Below are positions 1-11,462 of a stretch of DNA of 64,000 nucleotides, one piece after another; the first letter of the stretch is position 1; each line of letters begins with the position of its first letter. The position numbers and the translations under genes were made by a program. Below the pieces are notes generated by a model. It saw nothing but the letters and a program-made list of their open reading frames with translations. It was not told the DNA's origin and made no database searches. The DNA is from Camellia lanceoleosa (Eukaryota; Streptophyta; Magnoliopsida; Ericales; Theaceae). Location: contig CM045762.1 in assembly GCA_025200525.1 (NCBI GenBank), positions 85,578,117-85,642,116 of the forward strand, written 5' to 3'.

Positions 1-283
1 AAAATAAACAAATAGTTTAGATTAAAAACAAATTAAAAAATTAGAAATTAAATTGATAAAATTAAAAATTCAAAGTTTATATTGTTACAAGGGTCAAATA
101 TTATTTATTTTTGTAATTATCCCTATAATAATAAAAAAAAATTCCTATTCCCGAAATTTAACCAAACCATTTTACCAATCGGGCTAGCACGCCACACGAG
201 GCGATTCACGCGTGTCGATTGATTCCGGTGTTGTATTAGGTAATTATACCATGATTTATGATTTTTTTTAAAAAAAAAAGAGT
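1..283. other. AT-rich flank, no gene seen
   Basis: AT-rich DNA with A- and T-runs. The only ORF here is short and low-complexity on the minus strand, with no recognisable domain. It ends at the outer edge of the inverted-repeat element that begins near 284. Confidence 0.5.
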
Positions 284-371
284 AAGGAGCTTTTTTAGTA
301 AATCCTCTTTCTAAGAGTTCTATACTATACAACCTAAAACGTTTTAGATTATTCCATTAGGTCCTACTCAT

Positions 372-380
372 TATATAAAG
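372..380 (+). promoter_or_regulatory. TATA box of the two-exon gene
   Basis: TATATAAAG followed about 30 bp later by an A/C-rich start region, then a (CA)n(TC)n leader at 430-461. This is a standard plant core promoter layout. It lies directly inside the left inverted repeat, about 165 bp before the chosen ATG. Confidence 0.55.
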
Positions 381-429
381 ACCAAAAATCCCTCAAGCCA
401 AAAGCCACACTCATCATCTTTGAACCAAA

Positions 430-462
430 TAACACACACACACACTCTCTCTCTCTCTCTTC
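430..462 (+). repeat. (CA)n(CT)n microsatellite in 5' leader
   Basis: A compound CA/CT dinucleotide run lies between the TATA box and the ATG of the two-exon gene. CT-rich leaders are common in plant transcripts. Confidence 0.8.
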
Positions 463-545
463 TCCAGAAAATCGCGGAGAAGATCTCTCAACCTTTCAAA
501 ACCCTAAACCCTAGTCATCAATCCCCTATTTTCCCTCTCATTGTG

Positions 546-3500
546 ATGTCCATCATCTCTTTGTCGTTCTTTGCCAAAATCGCCATTGTCATCTCTATAT
601 TCGTCAGAATCACCATTGCCGACCACTTGTGGCAATCAAACCATCGAAATGATCACCAAACGTAAGTATTCATCACCTATTTTCTACACAAACCCTAAAA
701 CTCTTCCTAAATTTGCACCAATGTAGATTTCCACACATATCCCTTGATTCTATTCATATAATGTGTGGAAGCTCATATTATTGTTATTATTTCCTTAATC
801 ATGTGATTGTTGTTATTAATATTATTCATGATTGAATATGAACCCCTCACCCCCAATTATATGATTTTTTTCATGAAAAAAAATTACAATAACAGTTGTT
901 ATTGTTGCTATTAATAGTAGTGAACATTCACATGAAAAACACAATTATGGACCAACTCACTTGTTTTAGTTGTTGTTGTATGTTATTCTGATATGAACAT
1001 TCACAATCGGCTTAAATTGAGCATCCCCCTGTTAATGGCTGTGAACATTCATATCATATGCTGTTTGATTATGAGGTTTATTCTCATTTTTGTACTCTCA
1101 GTAATATGTGTGAATATTCATATTGTTCAATGTTTTTCTATGCATGTTGACACTATACAAGTCATTTTTATTTTAAACATAATGGTTTTGTGTTGCTATA
1201 ATTATGGCTTAATTAGATTTTTCTAAAGTTTAACATTATTCATGTAACGCCCTCAAAATATTATACAAATCAACCATTTATAAATTCTAGAGACATAATA
1301 GACATGTTATATTTTCATTCATCATAGTTAATATTACAAAAGATATCACATGTATTACACTTTCATAAATATTCATCTTGAAACTATAGCATGTAACTCT
1401 AGTTTAGAACAACAAAATAAATGCCCCAAGGGCTTACATTTTTCCAAGACTTCGCTTGGTTACAACAAAAGAAGAGTCTGGTCTCTATACAAGTAAAGCC
1501 CTCGGCTTGAATAAACATTCAACTCAAAACAAAAATCACAAAGGTGGAGTCTTCAGCCCCTAAGCCTCCCAAGCTATGTCCTTGGAGGCGGCATGTCGCC
1601 TGTACTTGAAAATGGTTTCCCAAGTAGGGTGAGCCAAAGCCCAGCAGAGATATGCTAAACCATACATGAGAATTAACTAAAATATAAGCATCAGATAAAT
1701 GTGCAACATTCTTAGCCAACACATATTCTTTTCAAGGTCATTCAATATAAATAACCAAAACCTCAATTCATTTCCATTCTACCATTTCGGGTAAATCAAT
1801 TAGCCAAATTCATTATTATCAAGCAACCAATATGAGACTACAACTCAATGGTTCACAATTCAATACATTCATCAAATCCAACACTTCTATTTCTTTCCAT
1901 TTTACGGAACCACGTCCGAGGGAATCGGCACCCATAAATATATAAGATTTCGGGACTTTCACCCTGGACACTCCGGCCAACTTAATTATCAATGGAGTCC
2001 ATCACCTATCTCCTCCAACACAATGGAGTACATCCTCTATCTCCTCTCAAACAATGATACATATACAATGTATTTAAACACGTTGTCATACACAATGACT
2101 AATCAAATCACATATTCAACAATTTAATCAACCTGTCATATTCAATGACATAACTCATATGACTAGTTTCAATTTACCTAGTTCTTATGCAATTTCTACA
2201 ACAATCATAGCTATCATCCACTGATAACCCAAAGTAGATATATCTAAACAGATAAATAAATCTATCAACAGATAATTTATCAAATTCCATAGGTGTGTGA
2301 TTTCTCAAAGCAAACTACACCATTCAATCACATATTCCCCTAATTTCATGATTCCCAAGCCAATTTCATAATTTACATAAATAGTTATTCCAACTCAACT
2401 TAGGGCAAAATTTCTCTCTTTTCCAAAATATCAACCCATAGGTCTAAATCTCACTATTTCAACAATAAAGAACCTCATACATAAACCCCTAAGGTTACTT
2501 TGTAAGCCAACATGAAAACCCCCCTTTAGTTGAGAACCCAAACCTTAACTTTTACCAAAATCTTCCCAAATCCCACCATTTATGCAAAATGACAAATATC
2601 TAGGTTAAAACCTATATTAAAAAGTAGAATATCCTTCCCTCAAGCTTAGATGTGAGAGAAGAGAGAAAGCTCAAAAGTCGATGGTGACGAAACCACATTT
2701 TGCCCCAATCAAATCGAAGCCCTTGACAAGCTCTACACTTAATCTCAAATGAGCAAGGTGAAAAGATCACTCTAGGTGAGTATATCTAGAGATTTAAAGT
2801 GAAAAAGTTTAAGTTTTAGAGAGAGAAGAGAGAAATCACGGTTTAAGAGGAAAAATGAAAGGAAAATCATGAGAGAAAAATAGTTTGGGCCTATTTATAG
2901 TAGTAAGGAATAGCCCTAAGGTCAAATAAAATAATAGGCCCCAAAACCCCCTTTAGTTAGGGTCCATTCGGGCCTCAAAAATCTGAAAAAAAAACACGCA
3001 GGGGTCGACTCTTAGACAAGAGGGGGTCGGCCCTATTTTCCAGTAACTAACACACAGACATAAGAGAGTCGACTCTCCCCAGTCTGGTGTTTACCCTATC
3101 TTCCAGCAACTAACATACAAACATAAGAGGGTCGACCCTCTCTAATCTGGTGTCTACCCTATCTTCCAGCAACTAACACACAGACATAAGAGGGTCGACC
3201 CTCTCCAGTCTGGTGTCTACCCTATCTTCGAGCAACACTTCCAGAAACTTCACCAACAGGTAAGGATCGACCCTTAGGAAGGCACCAGTCGACCCTAGAA
3301 TAGAATTTCTATGTCTCCAAGGAACTTTTGACAAGAATAAGTACGAACAACCAAACCCAACAAGTTTAAATCGGATTGTACTCCTCCAAAACCAACGTAC
3401 AACAACACCAAAGATTTCCAAAATAAAAATAAAGGATTCGAATACACTTCCCCAAAAGTTTTGAAAGATACAAATGCTACAACTCACAATATGGCTCATG

Positions 3501-4228
3501 TAAATGTCAGTGTGAACATTCACATTGTTCTTATTGCTAAAATAATTGTTACATGGTTCTAGTCAATATGGTTATGTGAATGTTATTGTTGAGATAGTAT
3601 GTAAATGTTTCCTTTGTGTTGAGAAATTATGTTCTTGCCAATATGATATACTTTGAAATCAATGATATGTTGGTGATGTCTTAGTGGCCCATGCTGTGAA
3701 AAAATTTGTTACATGATTGTTGTGGATCTACCCATTTGTATGATATATTGTGAACATTCACATCAAGCTAACCTCCAAATAATAAAGTGTCTTCTAATTG
3801 TAGTTCGATTTTGATGTGAACCTTAACTACTGGTTTAAGTTTAACTGTTTTGTGATGTTAACAATTTGAATGTTCATATAGACACTCACTAATGTGCATG
3901 TCTATGTAGCAGATGTTACCCTAAATTCTGGACAAAGAGGAATAGAGAGGATTACCATGTCAAAGACGATAACGTACCGATAGAGAGAAGCACCCACAGC
4001 GACTTGCGTTGTGTTAACTACCACCGATCAAATATTACAGGATTAATTAAATTGATGAAGAGCACTCAGTTCTCAGAGGCTCAGTTGAACTGTTTGAGGC
4101 AAACTCCATTTTTGATATTATTTGATGCATTGATGAACGCTAAGATTGACCACACCAAATGCATGAAGTTTGATGATGTCATCGTACGTGCATTAAAAGC
4201 ATACAAGCATGCCAAAAACTATTATTGA
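546..4228 (+). CDS. Two-exon hypothetical protein, possibly related to transposon-carried DUF1985/Ulp1-type proteins
   Basis: The exons are 546-661 and 3913-4228, joined by an intron that starts GTAAGT and ends GCAG. Splicing gives one open frame of 143 codons. The first exon encodes a hydrophobic N-terminus that may be a signal or membrane segment (residues about 3-24). The second encodes a polar region and then an amphipathic block with LRQTPFLILFDALMNAKID followed by MKFDDVIVRALKAY. That block looks like the LR-TPF-LFD pattern in plant DUF1985/Ulp1-type proteins carried by Mutator-like elements. This is a recollection of the family pattern, not a search result. A TATA box and CT-rich leader precede it. 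The 3.25-kb intron contains an LTR-like insertion and many short palindromes. No protease domain is present, so it could be a truncated gene fragment. The joined frame across a strong donor is the best support. Confidence 0.42.
1243..3490 (-). mobile_element. LTR-like repeat copy A (solo LTR or LARD fragment)
   Basis: The sequence is homologous in inverted orientation to 5346-7482. Shared landmarks read on the minus strand are the GGCGACATG/CCTCCAAG region, AAGCCGAGGGCTTTA, the TGGAGTACATCC and TGGACTCCATTG blocks, and a GAGGGCGTTACA end. No coding region is evident. A promoter-like CCTATTTATAG lies in the upstream half, and an array of 63-bp repeats lies near the 5' end. A 3' end in CA fits an LTR, but no second LTR, primer site or target duplication was resolved. 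The right edge is approximate. Confidence 0.5.
3001..3249 (-). repeat. 63-bp tandem repeats with GAGGGTCGACCCTC palindrome
   Basis: About four units, starting near 3001, 3061, 3124 and 3187. Each carries a SalI-centred palindrome: GAGAGTCGACTCTC near 3064 and GAGGGTCGACCCTC near 3127 and 3190. The palindrome is followed by a conserved CAGTCTGGTGTCTACCCTATC segment. The array occupies the upstream part of the LTR-like repeat. Confidence 0.75.
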
Positions 4229-4990
4229 TGTGAATATTATGGTTTTCTCCAATACAAAACCCATGATTTACGTACAAAACCAATATATCCACTACCAATG
4301 GATGTGAACTTCACATCCTTTCAAATTTTGTAAAAATATTGGAATATATATTGATTGAACAAAAGAACCAAAATTAATTATTTTAGTTGTGCCTAATAAG
4401 ATACACTAGTATGTTATCAAAATGTTTGCTATTACAAAGTCAATGCTAATATTCACATTGGTTTCTGTTGCTTTATAATTATGTACACATAACTATTAGT
4501 TTCACGTGACTAAACTAATTTATTTGATATTTTATTCGTGATGTTAACACTCACATCAATAATTTGATTATGCATAAAAGTATACTACATGTTTGTGTAC
4601 ACATAGAAATGATGGTTTGTGGTTATTGCAATGTTGATATTGTAATATTTTTAGAGATTATAAAAACAATGTGAACATTCACATTGTTTTAGAAAGAGCA
4701 AAAAATGAATCCCTAGCAAACACTGATCATGCAAAATTGCTAAAACAGAAAGAGCAAAAAATGAAAAATGCATATATCAAAAAGAGCAAAATATGAAAAA
4801 CGTGTATATCTTATTTTGTGTGTTGTACATATGAATAAAGTAAAATAAGGGTATAATAGTCCAACAAAAAATCTAAATCAAGAAAAAAGGACCTCGTGGA
4901 ATAAAACTATAAATACATGGGACTACTAGGCTACAAGAATAGTTTGTGGATTTATTGGAATAGAACACCTCTAAAAGGGATTTATAAAAG

Positions 4991-5189
4991 AAAAAAATAT
5001 ACTAATATATTTTTAAATTCAATTAAAATGATAATTCTTTTATGATAAATTCTATAATTTTTTATTTTAAATTCCTATTATTTTATATTTATCAATACAT
5101 TATGTACCTATATATAGTATAAGATGTAATCATTGAAAAATCTAGAAATCCCCTATATATTGATTTGTGATTATGTATCAATTTTAAGC
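4991..5189. other. AT-rich spacer, nothing recognised
   Basis: AT-rich DNA between the candidate Mutator-like element and the next LTR-like element. No coding or structured feature was found. Confidence 0.5.
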
Positions 5190-5345
5190 AGTAAATAATA
5201 ATCTCAATCAAACAATCAAGACAAATTGACACAACGATTTCAACGTGGAAAAACCAAAATTGGAGCGACTTCAATTGTGATAAAAAAAAATCACGGGCCA
5301 AAGCCACAAAACAATCTACTAAGAAGACAAAAAGAATTACACAAG

Positions 5346-7482
5346 TGTTATAGCAATCCTGATGTTTCCCCGTCATTTATTGTATTCCGGGCTCAAGTTC
5401 CGTGGTTGTTTGTTGTTGTCTATATCGTGTTTCCATCCTTTAATTCTTTGTATTTGAGTTGTGAGATGTGTTGGGTAAGTTTGAAGCAAGTTGGTTGTGA
5501 GTTGAAATAAATGGTTGCTGCCTAGGTTTTTCTTTCTTCGCTCGAGCGAGCCTTGGGTGTTTGCTTCTTCGCTCGAGCGAGGATTTGTGTGCTTGAGCAA
5601 GTATTATGGGTCTTCAGGTTTCTTTTCAGATGCTTTCAGCGAGCTTGTGCTCGAGCGAAAGCGTCATCTCTCTTTAGACTGAAGGATGGCATTCTCGCCG
5701 AGCGAGCTTTTGGCGCCGAGCGAGCCCTGTGTTGTTTGTCCCTTCGCTCGAGCAAGAACTCTTGCGCCGAAAGGCGTAACGCTTCACGCAAGCTTTACAT
5801 TGTTCGCCGAGCGACGCTGAGTTAGGTCTGGTCGCTCGAGCGACCACTCATTCGCTCAAGCGAGCCCTGTGTATATCAGTTTGTAGTAGCGTGATTCTTT
5901 ATCACTTTTGATCTTCTTTTCTCTCTAAACCCTAGATCCAGCTACTTCTCTCTCTAGAACACCCCCTCTCTCTACAAATATGCATGATCTAGAGTGTCTC
6001 TACCTTACTTCTTTTGTAAAAAAGGTAAAGGATTGCTTGGGCTTCCTTTTAAATCCGATTATAGTGGGATTTGGAACATCTTTGGACTTCTACCTTCTTC
6101 TTCCTTGAGCTTCTCCATTTGAGGTAGGGATAATGTACTCATTTTTATGAGCTTTAACATAAGTGTTAGTCAGTTTGTATAAATAGTGTGATTTGGAAAT
6201 TTTGGGAAGTTAGGGTTTGAGATTTGAAATGTTTGAAAGAGGAGTTCTCTACTTTTGGGCTCCGTTGTGTATGTGAGGTCTTAAAAATGAGTTATGTGTA
6301 TGTAATTGGTGAAATTGGGCCTTGGGTGCAATAATTAAGAAAGGATGATTAATGCCCTAATTTAAATTGAATAAATCATTTGTATAATTAATGAAATAAA
6401 TTGTGGAAATATGAAATTGATTTGGGAATCATGAAATTGGATGGAATTGGGACTAATTGGTGTAGTTGGATTGATGAATCACTCACCTATGGAAAAGATA
6501 ATAAATTATCTGTTTGGTAAATTTATTTATCTGTTTAGATATAACTGTTTTGGGCTATCGGTGGAGGATAGCCATGATTGTTGTAGAAACTGCATGATGA
6601 TTAGGTAAATTGAAACTAATCACTTGGTTGATATCATTGAATACGACGGTTGGACATAAATATTGAATATGTGAAATTGTTGGGTCATTGTATATGCCAA
6701 CATATTTAATACATTATATATGTATTTTTGTATGTGAAGAGACAAGGGGATGTACTCCATTGTGTGGAAGGAGATAGGGGATGGACTCCATTGATAACTA
6801 AGTTGGCAAGAGTGTCCAGGGTGCAAGTCCCGAAATCTTCTTTATTTATGGGTGCCGGTTCCCTCGGACGTAGTTCCATAAAATGGCAAGTTATGGAAGT
6901 GATGAATGATGTTTGTTATTGAAGTGTTGTTACATGAGTTATAGTCTCATTTTAAACTGTTTGGATAATATTGACTATGTCAATAAATTGATTGGATAAA
7001 TAAATGAGAATGGATTGAGTTATGGATGTGAATGTTAATTGGTTATGGAGAGCATGTATGTAGTTTACTTGTGTTAAACATTTATCAGATACTGATGTTT
7101 TAGTTAATTCTCATATGATGTTTAGCGTATCTCTACTAGGCTTTGGCTCACCCTATTTGGGAGATCGTTTTCAGAATGGGGACATGTCGCCTCCAAGATC
7201 TTAGCTTGGGAGGTTTTGGAGTTGAAGACTCTCTTTTGTTATTTTGTTTTGATATTAAATGTAAATTCAAGCCGAGGGCTTTATATGTAAAGAATTAGAA
7301 CTCTTCTTTTGTGGTGACCAAGTGTTTACTTGGAAGGTTGTAAGCCCGTAGGGCATCTATTTTGTTGATTAACATGTACTACCCTCTGTTTAGAACACTC
7401 TGATGAATGAAATATAATGTTTTCTTTATGATTATGGATCTCATGGATGTTTGTTTTGTGTTGTAATTATGAGGGTGTGACA
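5346..7482 (+). mobile_element. LTR-like repeat copy B inserted in another element
   Basis: Same family as copy A but on the + strand. It shares the TGGACTCCATTGATAACTAAG block, the CTTTGGCTCACCCTATTTGGG block, AAGCCGAGGGCTTTATA and a terminal GAGGGTGTGACA. It is flanked by ACAAGTGT at 5341-5348 and 7480-7487. That overlap allows a 5-bp target duplication, although the exact end base is ambiguous. Length is about 2.1 kb with no open coding frame, which suggests a solo LTR. Confidence 0.55.
5539..5874. repeat. Cluster of CGCTCGAGCG palindromes
   Basis: XhoI-centred palindromes occur at 5539, 5570 and 5649, with degenerate GCCGAGCGAGC copies near 5700-5810. A perfect 16-bp palindrome, GGTCGCTCGAGCGACC, lies at 5830-5845, and another degenerate copy near 5852. 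They occupy the same upstream position in copy B as the SalI-centred array does in copy A. Confidence 0.75.
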
Positions 7483-8094
7483 AGTGTACTCACAATTACC
7501 TAGCGAATCCACGCCAATTGAATCGCCTCCTATGTGCCTCTTCCACCCACGGCCACATCGAATTGTCTTGCCCAACATTGAATCTATAGCGCCGATGTCG
7601 AATCCACTACGATAAGCCACTCTGCATCCACCAAAGTTTCAGCCCAAATTCCCTAAATCCAATCAAGAACAATTTCTCTTTGTGAATAAGACAAACTAAA
7701 CAAACCTTTTGATATAATCCACTCAATTCATGATTAAACTCTTACAGATATCAAAGGAAACAACAAAGAAGCCCCAGATGAAAACCCTAATACCCAAGAA
7801 GAAGATCTGGAAGCCGTAACTCTAAAATTTGACTGAACCGCATATTTATAGAAAATAGAACCGTGATCTCCGCTCGAGCGGAAAAAAACAACTCCCAGTA
7901 CTTTTGCAGGTGAGTGAAACTTCTGAAAGGTCGCGATCTCTGCTCAAGCGTAGACATGCCTGCTCGAGTGGACTAAACAACTTCAATTGCAATTTTGCTT
8001 TTTCCTTCAGGGGCACTGCTTCTTAACCCCACCTGGGCACTGCCTCCCGGACCCCCGCGAGCTGACCGGGCAGCTTGATCCCCAACATAGATAA

Positions 8095-8833
8095 TAATAG
8101 TGGTACATAACTATGACCATTATAATTTTTGTTTATTTTAATATTTTTTATTTTTGAGTGGTACAAACAAACTTGATGCTCTTATCATTCACTCATAATT
8201 TCGAAATCTACCTATCTAATTATCTATCCAAATGTGACACGTCATTCATTCAACAACATATCTGTCGAATATTATATATTTCTCTAGTTCACCACCACCA
8301 CATGTTGTCACTAGCTGCCGGTTGCCAGTGACTTTTCTGGCGTCAATGACCTTTTCTAGCTTGTCTTTATCACTAAATAAGATTTTACCTTAGATTTAAT
8401 GCCTTATATCCCTTTCGGATAGACTTGTCACCAATTCTCTTAAAAATTAGCATAAATAAATGAGAAAACTAAAAAAATGATAATATGGCTTTTTTAGAGT
8501 AAAAATGATTTTTACAATTTATAAATTATGTTTGTGTATTTATTTTCATCAAACTAAATCTACTTTTTCAAAAAATAAAAAATTTAAAAAATGAAATCAA
8601 ACAGAGGTTTGTACAAGGACTCCAAATCAGACTGTGGCGTCTAAATTTGTAGAGTTCATCACCTGTTATTGAACTACTTATTTCACAAGATTTTGTGTGT
8701 AAAAAACTAAATTTATTCAATAATTATAACCACATTATTGAAGATAATTTTTCATGGCTTGTATATCTCCCCTCCATAAAGAAACTGTGAGAGGTGTTCT
8801 ACCCTCTCTTTGTATAATATATATATATATAAT
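8095..8833. other. Non-coding spacer, nothing recognised
   Basis: AT-rich sequence with no long ORF, ending in an (AT)n run at about 8815-8831 next to the Helitron end. No feature is supported. Confidence 0.5.
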
Positions 8834-11442
8834 AGCTTATGCCCGTGCCTGAAGGCACGGTGTAAGTAATATTAGGATTTGAATATAATTATAATCCCGA
8901 CACTATTTAAATTTATTTTTTAATTTGACAAAATCACAAATTTATTATAAAATTTTGGAGTTCTCACAAAACTCCTCACGAAAACTCATTTTTGCTTATA
9001 TAATATATAGCTAGATAGGTAGATAGATAGATGTGCTTAACATACATATAATTTCCACGGGCATATATACAATACTGCTTTTACTTATATAATTATATGG
9101 AAATAGTATGTATGCATATAATGTCCTAGTGTATTAGGGCATACATATATTGTATGAAAATATGTGTAAAATATACTGAACAAAAAGGAGAAAATAAAAA
9201 AATAAAAAAAAACAAATAGAGAGAAAAATAAAAACGGGAGAAAATAAAAAAATAAAAGAAAAGAGAGAGGAATGCAGGATAATGGGATCATCGATGAAGG
9301 GGTGTGAGAAAAGGGAAAAGTAAGAGAGTGAGAAGCAAGAAAGTAGAAATGAATATGTAGAACATTTTTTGAAAAACATATCTAAGCCAATGTTTTATAA
9401 TTTGAACAGATCTGAACCATCCAAATGTCCTAATAGGATAAAACTATGTTGAAGATTCATATAAGGTCTAAATTTACGAAGTCTATCAGGTATTCAATAT
9501 ATTTAAAAATAATAATTAATTGTTCAAATTCATTTAATTTGTGGATTAAAAAATTCATTAATATAATCTCTACTACACACAGCAAAATCTAGCTCCTAGT
9601 TCTGGGATCGTAGACTTTTCAATATAATATGAATAAAAATAAGTGAACAAAATGGAGAAAAAAAAAACAAATAGAGAGAAAATAAAAATGGGAGAAAATA
9701 AAAAAATAAAAAGAAAAGAAAGAGGAAGGTGGAATCATGGAATCATGGAAGGATGTGTGAAAAAAGAAAAAAGTAAAAGAAAAAAGCGAGAAAATAGAAA
9801 ATGTACATGTAGGATATTTTTTGAAAAATATATCTCAGCTGTTGTTTTGTAATTTGAATAGATCTAAACCATTCAAATGTCCTAGTAGGACAAATGTGTG
9901 TAGGACAAATTCAAAAAAAATTCTGCTTTATTATATAGATGTTGAAGATTCATATGAAGTCTAAATTTATGAAGTTTATCAGGTATTCAATATATTTAAA
10001 AATAATAATTAATTATTCAAATTCATTTAATTTATGGACTATAAAATTCATTAATTTAATCTCCACTGCACCCAATAAAATTTGGCTCATAATTATGGAA
10101 TCGCAGACTTTTTCCATATAATATGAATAAAAATAAGAGAACAAAAATGATAAAATAAAAAAAATAAACAAAAAGAGAGAAAAATAAAGCCGGGAGAAAA
10201 TAAAAATAATAAAAAGAAAAGAGAGATGAAGGTGGGATCATGGGATCATAGAAGGATGGGTGATAAAAGAAAAAAGTAAAAGAGAGAAGCGAGAAAATAG
10301 AAAATGTACATGTATGATATTTTTTGAAAAAATATATCTCAACCGTAATTTTATAATTTGAATAGATTTAAGCCGTCAAAATGTCCTAGTTCCTAGTTGG
10401 ACAAATGTGTACAGGACAAATTCAAAAATCATCCTACTTTATTATATAGATGTTGAAGATTCATATGAGATCTAAATTTATAAAGCCTATTAGGTATTCA
10501 ATATATTTAAAAAAATAATTAATTGTTCAAATTTATTTAATTTGTGGACTATAAAATTTATTAATTTAATCTCCACAACACACAATAAAATTTGGCTCCT
10601 AATTCTGGGATCGTAGACGTTTCCATATAATATGAATAAAAATAAGTGAACAAAAATGAGAAAATAAAAAAATAAACAAATAGAGAGAAAAATAAAAATG
10701 GGAGAAAATAAAAAAAATAAAAAGAAAAGAGAGATGAAGGTGGGATCATGGGATCATAGAATGATGGGTGAGAAAAAGAAAAAGTAGGAGAGAGAAGCGA
10801 GAAAATACAAAATGTAAATGTATGATATTTTTTGAAAAATATATCTCAGCCGTTGTTTTATAATTTAAATAGATTTGAGTCGTCCAAATGTCGCAGTAGG
10901 ACAAATGTGTGTACGACAAATTCAAAAATCATCCTGTTTTATTATATAGATGTTGAAGATTCATATGAGGTCTAAATTTATGAAGTCTATCAGGTATTCA
11001 ATATATTTAAAAATAATAATTAATTGTTCAAATTTATTTAATTTGTGGACTATAAAATTCATTAATTTAATCTCCACTGCACACAGTAAAATCTGGCTCT
11101 TAATTCTGGGAGCACAAACTTTTTCATATAGTATTAAAAAAAATAAGTGAACAAAAATGAGAAAAAAAAAAAACAAATAGAGAAAAAAATAAAAATGGGA
11201 GAAACAAAAAAATAAAAAGAAAAGAAAGAGGAATGTGGGATGGTAGGATCATAGAAAAATGGGTGAGAAAAGAAAAATTAAGAGAGAGAAGCAGGAAAGT
11301 AGAAAATACATATGTAGGATATTTTTTGAAAAATATATCTCAGCTATTATTTTATAATTTGAACAGATCTGAGCCATCCAAATATCTTAGTAGGACAAAA
11401 ATATGTTGAAAATTCAAAAACCGTCATACTTTATCATATAGA
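8834..11442 (-). mobile_element. Non-autonomous Helitron with tandemly repeated body
   Basis: On the minus strand the right end reads TCTATATGATAAAG, preceded by A, which is the usual TC-type Helitron 5' end. At the left, a hairpin with 8-bp arms CCGTGCCT and AGGCACGG (8843-8860) stands about 10 bp before the end, as in Helitron 3' termini. The terminal tetranucleotide is CTAT rather than CTRR, so the 3' tip looks mutated. Nearly the whole interior is made of head-to-tail units of about 500 bp. No Rep/helicase coding was seen. Confidence 0.5.
9170..11430. repeat. About 500-bp tandem repeat, roughly 4.5 units
   Basis: The landmark TGTTGAAGATTCATAT recurs at 9447, 9940, 10451 and 10951, with a degenerate copy at 11404, giving steps of 493, 511, 500 and 453. 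Each unit has an A/G-only tract of about 100 bp (GAGAAAATAAAA type), a GGGATCATAG block, a TTTTTTGAAAAATATATCTCAGC block and a TCCTAGTAGGACAAA block. Short ORFs in the A/G tract are low-complexity artefacts. Confidence 0.85.
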
Positions 11443-11462
11443 TATATATATATATATATATA
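11443..11462. repeat. (TA)n microsatellite
   Basis: A TA run directly outside the Helitron 5' end. Confidence 0.8.

Larger units (their letters stand above)
920..4690. repeat. Dispersed near-palindrome TGTGAACATTCACA
   Basis: Copies or close variants occur at about 920, 993, 1041, 1108, 3511, 3750, 3865, 4300 and 4663. The strongest is a 28-bp inverted repeat at 4663-4690, with 13-bp arms around CA. Another at 4300-4318 has 9-bp arms, GGATGTGAA and TTCACATCC, around one base. All lie inside the candidate Mutator-like element, mostly in the intron of its gene. The function is unknown. Confidence 0.7.
284..4990 (+). mobile_element. Mutator-like (Pack-MULE type) element candidate with TIRs
   Basis: Bases about 291-367 match, in inverted orientation, bases about 4886-4990. 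The outer part shares a TAAATCC block and a TTCTAT block, and the inner part shares TTATTCCA-AGGTCCT. The inner spacing differs by an indel, so the repeats are old. Long TIRs enclosing a promoter and a spliced gene are typical of Mutator-like elements that carry host-like genes. No transposase was seen and no clean 9-11 bp target duplication could be fixed, so both the ends and the superfamily are inference. An LTR-like repeat was later inserted inside (1243-3490). Confidence 0.35.
5190..8094 (-). mobile_element. Outer LTR-like fragment, interrupted at 5346-7482
   Basis: The right part (7488-8094) ends ATCCCCAACA, so on the minus strand it begins TGTTGGGGATC. It is followed by a GC-rich segment (about 8010-8080) of the kind found near the start of plant copia-type LTRs. 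The left part (about 5220-5345) has the AACGTGGAAAAACC block common near the ends of such LTRs. The flanks ACAAGTGT at 5341 and 7480 join the two halves into one sequence once the insert is removed. The left boundary is uncertain, and no coding region was found. Confidence 0.4.

Noticed and set aside
3061..3250. CRISPR-like array
   Set aside because: The 63-bp units are contiguous repeats without unique spacers, in plant DNA.
1238..3520. ATTCA target duplication for LTR-like copy A
   Set aside because: The right-hand ATTCA is part of the dispersed TGTGAACATTCACA motif and is not adjacent to the repeat end.
5553..5825. 90-residue ORF with Arg/Ala-rich sequence
   Set aside because: It is produced by the CTCGAGCGA palindrome cluster in a non-coding LTR-like repeat.
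9085..11176. Several short Phe/Leu- or Lys-rich ORFs on both strands
   Set aside because: They fall in the A/G-rich part of the tandem repeat and recur with the unit.
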